Part shown: positions 33,645 through 39,809 of the stretch, piece after piece | Numbering within the stretch: the stretch's first letter is position 1 | Layout: each line of letters begins with the position of its first letter | NCBI GenBank assembly: GCA_024699495.1 | Contig: JAILPK010000092.1 | Span: 1-39,809, forward strand | Length of the DNA stretch: 39,809 nt | Direction: 5' to 3' | DNA from: Bacteroidaceae bacterium | GTDB lineage: Bacteria > Bacteroidota > Bacteroidia > Bacteroidales > Bacteroidaceae | Notes under the pieces: model-generated | Told to the model about the DNA's origin: nothing | Seen by the model: the letters and a program-made list of their open reading frames with translations, nothing else | Databases searched by the model: none | Position numbers and translations under genes: made by a program

Positions 33645-33932
33645 TGTTAAATCGGTAATCCCGAAGTGAAGGGGAAGCGCATCAGAACTTCTCCACACCG
33701 GAATTTTGGGACAACGCTGCCCCTTTCTTCTTATATTAAGATTCTCTTCATGAAACCTGATGGCCTGATTGGGTAAAACCATTATGGCCACGCAGCTGAT
33801 AAATAAAATAATATAAAATGTTGAGGCTAAGTCATATTATTATAAAAAATATACTACCTTTGTCCCCGTAAATGCATTTCAAAACGGCAAATTAAACCTT
33901 TGACTAACATTTCTACCGCAAAAAAACCAACA
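33645..33932. other. Gap before the hexosaminidase gene
   Basis: About 290 bp without a gene. It becomes strongly AT-rich in the 80 bp before the -7 element at 33855. I see nothing else with support. Confidence 0.5.
33855..33862 (+). promoter_or_regulatory. -7 element of the hexosaminidase gene
   Basis: TACCTTTG matches TAnnTTTG. The region 20 nt upstream is AT-rich (gtcatattat) without a clean TTTG. The ATG lies 70 nt downstream. Confidence 0.5.
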
Positions 33933-35630
33933 ATGAAAAGACAGACTCTCGCGGCTCTTATTGCACTTCTCCTGCTGACATTCCCGGTAAACCTGATGGC
34001 CGAGAGAGCAGATTACTGCGTCATACCCCTGCCCAAGAGCCTGACTACGGATGATACAAAGACCTTTTTCCTGCATTCCGGACAAGGTATTTCTTACGAT
34101 GCTGGGAATCCCGAAATCGCCCGCAATGCTCAGTTCCTGCGCACCTGGGTGAGGGAAATCACCGGCGTAAGTCTTACCCTGACTCCCGATGACAAGCACG
34201 CGGCCATTCGCCTGAATACCGGTCTTGCGGCCGACAAGAATGTCAAGGGGAGGAAAGCAAAAAACAAAAAAGAGAAGAGGAAAGCGCCCGCCGCGCTCAC
34301 CGCGCAGCAGCAGGAAGCTTATGTGATTACGGTTGACGGCAGTGGCATAGAGATTAATGCCCGCATGCCGATAGGTCTGTTTCGTGCAGCCCAGACATTG
34401 CGCAAGAGCCTTCCTGTAACGCAGGAGGCTGACAGCGTGGAACTGCCATATACAAGAATCTCCGACGAGCCCCGCTTCGCATATAGAGGCGCCATGCTCG
34501 ACTGCGCACGTCATTATTTCTCCGTAGAGACAATAAAAAACTATATTGATATTCTTGCTTTGCATGGATGCAACCAGTTCCATTGGCATCTGACCGAAGA
34601 CCAGGGATGGCGCTTCGAGGTACAGGCTCTGCCGGAGCTGGCAAAGAAAGGCAGCGTACGTGAGCAGACCGTGATTGGACACAACACCGGAGTCTATGAC
34701 GGGCAACGCTATGGCGGCTATTATTCTCAGGCCGAATGCCGCGAACTGGTGAATTATGCTGCTGCCAGATACATTAATATAATACCCGAAATAGATTTGC
34801 CCGGCCACATGATGGGAGCGCTCCATGTCTTCCCTAATCTCGGCTGCACTGGCGGCCCTTATCCTGTGTGCACAAGATGGGGCGTGATGAACGAGGTGCT
34901 CTGTGCTGGTAATCCGGAAACGATTACCTTCTTGAAGACAGTATTAGGCGAACTCTGTGACGTCTTTCCTTCGAAATACATACACATCGGGGGTGACGAA
35001 TGTCCGAAGACAAGATGGAAGCAGTGCCCGAAATGCCAGGCCAAGGCCAAGGCGCTTGGTCTGAAGGACGACGGCAAGCATAGCGTGGAGAATCAGTTGC
35101 AGTCGTGGATTAACCACGAGATGGAGAGCTTCTTGCAGGCTCGTGGCCGCAACATCATAGGGTGGGACGAAGTGCTTGAAGGCGGATTGACCGATGATGG
35201 CATTGTGATGTCATGGCGCGGGGTGAAGGGCGGAATCGAAGCCGCCAGACAGCACCATCGTGTGATTATGTCCCCGACAACCTTCTGCTACATCGATTAT
35301 TACCAGCTGCGTGACAGAGGCCTCCAGCCTGATGCCATCGGAGGCTATCTGCCTCTGTCGCAAGTCTATTCCTTCGAGCCGTTGGCAGCAGATGTCCTCA
35401 GCGAAGAGGAGCAGAAATACATCCTCGGCCCTCAGGTGAATCTCTGGACAGAGTATATTGCATACCCGCAGCATCTGTTTTATATGTTGCTGCCGCGTCT
35501 GGATGCTATCAGTGAAGTGCAGTGGTGCTACCCCGGCCAAAAAGATTTTGAGGGCTTTAAGTCGCGTCTGCCGCAGATGTTGAAAATCTATGATCTGATG
35601 GGATTTAGCTATTGCCGCAAATACGAGTGA
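33933..35630 (+). CDS. Secreted beta-N-acetylhexosaminidase, GH20
   Basis: 565 aa from ATG at 33933; a TTG at 33900 is in frame but would place 11 polar residues ahead of a good signal peptide (MKRQTLAALIALLLLTFPVN, then LMA). A GH20b-type N-terminal domain (about 28-170) contains an unusual lysine-rich insert (KGRKAKNKKEKRK, about 105-117). The GH20 barrel follows: RGAMLDCARHYFSVETIK near 188, FHWHLTEDQGWRFEV near 215, and the catalytic HIGGDE with D355-E356. It hydrolyses terminal GlcNAc or GalNAc from glycans by substrate-assisted catalysis, most likely in the periplasm or at the cell surface. With the sialate esterase upstream it fits mucin or N-glycan use. Confidence 0.93.
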   Translation: MKRQTLAALIALLLLTFPVNLMAERADYCVIPLPKSLTTDDTKTFFLHSGQGISYDAGNPEIARNAQFLRTWVREITGVSLTLTPDDKHAAIRLNTGLAADKNVKGRKAKNKKEKRKAPAALTAQQQEAYVITVDGSGIEINARMPIGLFRAAQTLRKSLPVTQEADSVELPYTRISDEPRFAYRGAMLDCARHYFSVETIKNYIDILALHGCNQFHWHLTEDQGWRFEVQALPELAKKGSVREQTVIGHNTGVYDGQRYGGYYSQAECRELVNYAAARYINIIPEIDLPGHMMGALHVFPNLGCTGGPYPVCTRWGVMNEVLCAGNPETITFLKTVLGELCDVFPSKYIHIGGDECPKTRWKQCPKCQAKAKALGLKDDGKHSVENQLQSWINHEMESFLQARGRNIIGWDEVLEGGLTDDGIVMSWRGVKGGIEAARQHHRVIMSPTTFCYIDYYQLRDRGLQPDAIGGYLPLSQVYSFEPLAADVLSEEEQKYILGPQVNLWTEYIAYPQHLFYMLLPRLDAISEVQWCYPGQKDFEGFKSRLPQMLKIYDLMGFSYCRKYE

Positions 35631-35722
35631 CAGCAGACATCCAGTCAGACACAAAACCAGAACTTTTAAGATTGCTGAAATATGGCAATTGTGATATCAG
35701 ATAACATAACCAACAAAATAAT

Positions 35723-36574
35723 ATGAAAGAATATATTGTATTGAGCCGGTCCAATGCAACTACAAGGAACGGCTCCTATTTCGCCAATCTGAAGGTGGCA
35801 AGTGTTGATGAGGTCATAAACGTTGCTGTCTGGGAACTAAACCCGCAGCAACCCCCGGCCGTCGGGCAGTTAGTCAGTTTCTATGTGCTGAAAGACAACG
35901 CAGGGAAGAAGTCCTGCAACAGCAGTGATTTCAAGGTGATTGGCACTCCCGACGAGAACCACCCCTTATACAACAAACTGCCGCGCCCGTATAAACGCGA
36001 AATATGGGATGCCACAATCAATACGCTTGTGGGCTACTGCAAAGACGAGACGCTTGTGCAGATTATCCGGGAATATGCTGACATCCTCTATAAGCCTTAT
36101 TCCGAATACCCCGCCGCAACCGTTGTTCATCATGCTTTTCCCGGAGGCCTGCTCAACCACACACACCAACTGCTTGACATGTTGGCTGGCATATACCCGA
36201 ATTTACCCTACCAGATTAAGATAGAGCGCTGCATCCTGGCAATCCTCTTCCACGATTACGGCAAGGTGTATGAATACCAGAAGACGGGCGAGCCGCGGGA
36301 AGATATGTTTCTCCTCGGGCATATTTATATAGGGGCACACAAACTGCATCAGGAGTTGGAAAAACGCGGCATTGACAACGCAGAGACCAAGCGTATCGTG
36401 CATTGTATTCTTGCACATCATGGGAAACTGGAATTTGGTTCGCCGGTCGTTCCGGCCACGCAGGAGGCTATACTCGTGAATATGCTTGATGACCTCAGCG
36501 CGAAGACAGATGCAGCCAACGGGACCGGAAATCTGGAGAAGAATTTTGCCTTGGGCACGGCCGTAATCAGATAA
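35723..36574 (+). CDS. YhaM-like 3'-5' exoribonuclease: OB fold plus HD domain
   Basis: 283 aa, cytosolic. An OB-fold-like N-terminal part (about 1-75, GSYFANLKVASVDEVINVAV) is followed by an HD phosphohydrolase domain: FPGGLLNHTHQLLDM near 140, LFHDYGKVYEY near 176 with the His-Asp pair, GHIYIGAHKL near 200 and CILAHHGKLEFGS near 230. This order and these motifs are those of the YhaM/Cbf1 family, which trims RNA or DNA 3' ends in a metal-dependent way. It starts 92 bp after the hexosaminidase with no clear promoter of its own. Confidence 0.87.
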   Translation: MKEYIVLSRSNATTRNGSYFANLKVASVDEVINVAVWELNPQQPPAVGQLVSFYVLKDNAGKKSCNSSDFKVIGTPDENHPLYNKLPRPYKREIWDATINTLVGYCKDETLVQIIREYADILYKPYSEYPAATVVHHAFPGGLLNHTHQLLDMLAGIYPNLPYQIKIERCILAILFHDYGKVYEYQKTGEPREDMFLLGHIYIGAHKLHQELEKRGIDNAETKRIVHCILAHHGKLEFGSPVVPATQEAILVNMLDDLSAKTDAANGTGNLEKNFALGTAVIR

Positions 36575-36627
36575 TCCCAAGAACTCTAATATAGGACATA
36601 ATAACATAAAAAAACGGTTTTTCGACC

Positions 36628-39600
36628 ATGAGGAATTTTTACTTGAGACAATTGTTTGCCCTTGTCATCACCACTTTGCCGCTTGGCATGTTAAGGGCCC
36701 AGACCGATGTGAGTGAGCTGTTTATGGACAATTGGGGCTTCGACACAGATCTGAACTATGAAAAGACAGCCTCGGGGAATGTGGCGCAGGAGATTCTGGA
36801 TATCCCAGGATGGACTAAAGGGCATTCGGTGGATTATACCATTGTTGGCACCTATGCCTTTGGCACTTCGGCTACATTCAACACTTATGGACGCATCCCT
36901 GCCCAGGGGCATGACGGCTCTGCCGGATGCCTGGCTCTCAGCACAGGGTGGGAGCAGCAGCTCCTTTATACTCAGGATGTCACTTTGCCGGCGGGCAGCT
37001 ACACTCTGCGCTCCGCTTGGTGGAATAGCAGCAACCAGACAGCCGCCAAAAGTCTGGTTGGCATAAAAATGGCTACCTACGGAGCATCAAAATACTCTTC
37101 GCTTGAGACCTTCCCTCTGAACCAATGGACTATAGACGAGCAGGAATTTACTCTCTCTAAAGAAACCAAGGGACAGATCCAAATCGGCCTGCAGGCCGTG
37201 GCCGGCGGCTCCGGGAACTCTGCCAAGGTGGTGCTTGATTATGTCAAACTGATGATGGATGACACTCAGGCGCTGGCCCTCATCAGACTCAAGCTCTCGG
37301 AGATTATCGATGCAGCCAATTCCACTTATGGCGATGGCAGCGCCGACGGAGCTGCAGACCTGAAGACTGCTATCGACGCAGCCCAGGCAGCATTGATTTC
37401 CAACTCAAGCACCTACGCCGCTCTGAACCAGCAGCGTAAGACGCTGTCCGCAGCGATTGAAACATTCCTGAATGCCAGCGTTTCAGAGGCAAATCCTCGT
37501 GATATTACAGATCAGTATATTACCAACGGCGATTTTGAGAACACCACCAGCGGTTGGTCTGTGAGCAATATGTCGCAGCAGAGCAACTCTCATTTCACCA
37601 AAAAGCATTCCACATATTATATGGAAACGTGGGTGGATAGAGGCAAGAAGATCGGTGACGCCTACGTGGAACAGATTCTTAAGGGACTGCCTTGCGGCAA
37701 ATACCGCCTCACTGCCACGGGGCTGAACATTCAGCAGAAGACCTCCGGCAGCGTCGTGAATGTAAATAACACGCCTCAGACGGGCGTGGCCCTGTATGCA
37801 GGGCAATATGAGACCGCAATAAACAACATCAACACCTACACTGTAAACTTCGCGGTGGTTGATGACGAGGAAGATGTACCCATTGGGGCTTATGCTGAAA
37901 ACGCCACCGGCAACTGGTTCTGTATTGATAACTTCCAGCTGTATTACACTGGAGCTGTGGATGCCAACGCCCTTGCCGCATATCTGCGTACTCAGATATC
38001 TGCTGTAAACGCCTATCTGAACTCGGGCATACAAGATTCTGTGCGGACCGTAGTCGAGACTGTTATGGCCACTGCTCAACAGGCGCTTGACGCCTCTTCT
38101 CCCTCCGAAGCGGCTCTGAGAGCGTCTATCGCAGAGATGAAAGAGGCTATTGCCAGCGCAGCCGCCTCAAACGAATATTATGTCACTATCAGAGAGGCTC
38201 TCGTATATGCACATAAGGTGCTCGGATGGTGGGAAGGAGTGCAGCGCAAAGCCACCGCGTGGGCCAATCTGCAAAGTGCTGTTCATACTGCCGAGGAGCA
38301 GGCATATAACTACACTCTGACAGAAGAGGAGCTGAATTCGGCTCTCAGAATCCTTAATAATCGCGTTCGCGCCCTGGATAAGAAAATCTATGAGAGCGGA
38401 AACGCAGTGGGCACAGGCAGTGCGTTGTATAACGAGAACAGCCAGTGGTGTTATCAGCGCAGTCAGCAGTCTAAACACTGGATAGTATTTTGGGATAACG
38501 GCTATGGTGACACCAAGCCCTCGGGACTGGATAACATATTGGAGACGGCCGACAAGATATTTGAGTTCTATGCAGACTCGCTCAAATTCATCACCATCAA
38601 TCAGGGTAAGTCAAAGACTGACACCTACAAGATGATTATCCGGCTGCGCTCGTCCACCGAATGGGAAGCTTCCGGCAGTGGGATAGATGATGTCATAGGT
38701 CTGCTTACGTTGTCCAGATGGGCTTATACGTCACGTGACGGGCAGACCATGGCGCATGAGATAGGCCACTGCTTCCAGTATCAGGTCCATTGTGACAACA
38801 ACAACAGTAATGGATTTATGTATGCCAATGGAGACGGAAGTGTATTCTGGGAGATGTGCGCACAGTGGCAGGCTTATAAATTCTATCCTAAGATGCAGTT
38901 CGGAAATGAGTGGTTCTCAAACACCCTCAACGGGATGCACCGCGAGCCATGTGAGGCTGATTTACGATATAACAACTATTTCCTGCAGGATTTCTGGTGC
39001 TTCAAACAGCAGGATATGGGCGCTGTGGGAGAAGTGTGGAACCGCAGTGTCAAACCCGACGACCCTCTGCAGGGATATATGCGGATATTCATGTGGGGAA
39101 CAGCCACAAAGAAGGCTGCGCAGTTGGGTGATGAGATGTGGGAATATGGCGCCCGAATGACCACCTTCGACATCGATGCCCTGCGTTCGCTTGGGGCCAA
39201 CTATATCTCTTCGCGTGCTCAGTGTAAGATGCACAAGATTTCAGGTAACTATTGGATGCCTGACGCCGACAATTGCATTGAGAACTATGGAAACAACGCC
39301 ATTCGTCTGAAGATTACATCGCAGACAAAAGATGTGGATATCGCTGCCTCATTCCTCGGAATGGCTGACACCACAGGCTATTGCTCTTATAACAAGACTG
39401 CTGCTGGATGGCGCTATGGCTTCGTAGCATTGAAAAAAGACGGCACTCGCGTTTATTCTGAGATGCGTGAAGCTAACTACAAAGAGCCCGGAGGCTTGCT
39501 GGAGTTCACTGTTCCAGCTGGCTGCTCTGATTTGTTCTTCGTTGTTTCGGGAGCTCCCACCCGTTATTGGTCGCGCCCTTGGACCAGCAACACATCAGTC

Positions 39601-39809
39601 AAAGAGCAGTGGCCATATAAGGTGGGCTTCTACAAGACAAATCTGATAGGATATGCTAACACTATCCCCTCGGATATTCGCCCGATTATCGCTGCAGGCA
39701 ACTACGAGGAGGATACTGAAGAATGGCATGGCGTCTATGATTTGCAGGGACGCCGCGTAGCCGATGATATCAGCACCCTTCCCAAAGGCGTTTACATAGT
39801 AAATGGCCA
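36628..39809 (+). CDS. Large secreted jelly-roll / DUF6055-like metalloprotease, open at right edge
   Basis: ATG at 36628 opens a frame of 1060 codons that reaches the window edge with no stop. Signal peptide 1-25 (LFALVITTLPLGMLRAQ). Two jelly-roll modules (about 26-212 with LPAGSYTLRSAWW, and about 290-435 with NPRDITDQYITNGDFE to NWFCIDNFQLYYTG) alternate with alanine-rich helical linkers (about 212-285 and 445-590). From about 615 (KHWIVFWDNGYGD) a DUF6055-like domain carries MAHEIGHCFQYQ with H710, E711 and H714, the HExxH zinc motif, and E742 (FWEMCAQW), 28 residues further on, is a candidate third ligand. The end reads VYDLQGRRVADD then LPKGVYIVNG, an almost complete type IX sorting-like tail, so only about 5-10 codons are missing. 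A secreted protease is inferred; cleavage has not been shown from sequence alone. Confidence 0.88.
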   Translation, partial: MRNFYLRQLFALVITTLPLGMLRAQTDVSELFMDNWGFDTDLNYEKTASGNVAQEILDIPGWTKGHSVDYTIVGTYAFGTSATFNTYGRIPAQGHDGSAGCLALSTGWEQQLLYTQDVTLPAGSYTLRSAWWNSSNQTAAKSLVGIKMATYGASKYSSLETFPLNQWTIDEQEFTLSKETKGQIQIGLQAVAGGSGNSAKVVLDYVKLMMDDTQALALIRLKLSEIIDAANSTYGDGSADGAADLKTAIDAAQAALISNSSTYAALNQQRKTLSAAIETFLNASVSEANPRDITDQYITNGDFENTTSGWSVSNMSQQSNSHFTKKHSTYYMETWVDRGKKIGDAYVEQILKGLPCGKYRLTATGLNIQQKTSGSVVNVNNTPQTGVALYAGQYETAINNINTYTVNFAVVDDEEDVPIGAYAENATGNWFCIDNFQLYYTGAVDANALAAYLRTQISAVNAYLNSGIQDSVRTVVETVMATAQQALDASSPSEAALRASIAEMKEAIASAAASNEYYVTIREALVYAHKVLGWWEGVQRKATAWANLQSAVHTAEEQAYNYTLTEEELNSALRILNNRVRALDKKIYESGNAVGTGSALYNENSQWCYQRSQQSKHWIVFWDNGYGDTKPSGLDNILETADKIFEFYADSLKFITINQGKSKTDTYKMIIRLRSSTEWEASGSGIDDVIGLLTLSRWAYTSRDGQTMAHEIGHCFQYQVHCDNNNSNGFMYANGDGSVFWEMCAQWQAYKFYPKMQFGNEWFSNTLNGMHREPCEADLRYNNYFLQDFWCFKQQDMGAVGEVWNRSVKPDDPLQGYMRIFMWGTATKKAAQLGDEMWEYGARMTTFDIDALRSLGANYISSRAQCKMHKISGNYWMPDADNCIENYGNNAIRLKITSQTKDVDIAASFLGMADTTGYCSYNKTAAGWRYGFVALKKDGTRVYSEMREANYKEPGGLLEFTVPAGCSDLFFVVSGAPTRYWSRPWTSNTSVKEQWPYKVGFYKTNLIGYANTIPSDIRPIIAAGNYEEDTEEWHGVYDLQGRRVADDISTLPKGVYIVNG

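Noticed and set aside
33900..33932. TTG start for the hexosaminidase
   Set aside because: It would add 11 polar residues in front of a standard signal peptide that begins at the ATG at 33933.
1..39809. tRNA or rRNA genes
   Set aside because: I looked for cloverleaf-like segments and conserved rRNA words in the gaps and saw none; a covariance-model scan was not possible.

Overview
The window looks like chromosomal DNA of a member of the Bacteroidales, with roughly balanced base composition that fits Prevotellaceae or Muribaculaceae better than AT-rich Bacteroides (an inference). The evidence is the repeated Bacteroidota-type promoter pattern, TTTG then about 20 nt then TAnnTTTG, in front of most transcription units. 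Shine-Dalgarno sequences are absent, and the large secreted proteins end in type IX-secretion-like C-terminal sorting domains with a (G/R)RV...LPKGVYI...K pattern.

Region by region: (1) 1-1.6 kb, minus strand: an Xre-type helix-turn-helix regulator cut by the window edge, a conserved hypothetical protein, and a broken or chimeric Xre regulator. (2) 1.6-3.2 kb: gene-free DNA with hairpins and a degenerate tandem repeat of about 34 bp. (3) 3.2-23.6 kb: the dominant feature, three giant secreted proteins (2909, 2491 and 1396 aa) in tight tandem with gaps of 18 and 14 bp, almost certainly one operon. They are mosaics of jelly-roll, beta-trefoil-like, Calx-beta, CARDB, InlB-type and leucine-rich modules. 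The first carries a dockerin-like module and the second a cohesin-like N-terminal module, so the operon may encode a self-assembling surface complex. (4) 24-26.2 kb: a secreted double-domain SGNH / sialate O-acetylesterase. (5) 26.2-27 kb: two different tandem repeats (31 bp x 6 and 22 bp x 7) back to back, then a palindrome and promoter. (6) 27-29.5 kb: a BASS-family transporter, greA and a small outer-membrane beta-barrel protein. (7) 29.9-32.4 kb: mtnN-luxS and an AGCS-type sodium:amino-acid symporter. (8) 32.5-33.6 kb: two small membrane proteins, then a strong hairpin. (9) 33.9-36.6 kb: a secreted GH20 beta-N-acetylhexosaminidase and a YhaM-like OB-fold/HD nuclease. (10) 36.6 kb to the end: a long secreted protein, open at the right edge, joining the same jelly-roll modules to a HEIGH zinc-protease-like domain (DUF6055-like) and ending in a nearly complete sorting domain.

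A plausible common theme (inference) is life on host or dietary glycoproteins. The sialate esterase and hexosaminidase trim glycans, the large modular proteins bind glycans or each other at the cell surface, and the metalloprotease-like protein cuts peptide or glycopeptide. The housekeeping genes in between (greA, mtnN, luxS) look ordinary.
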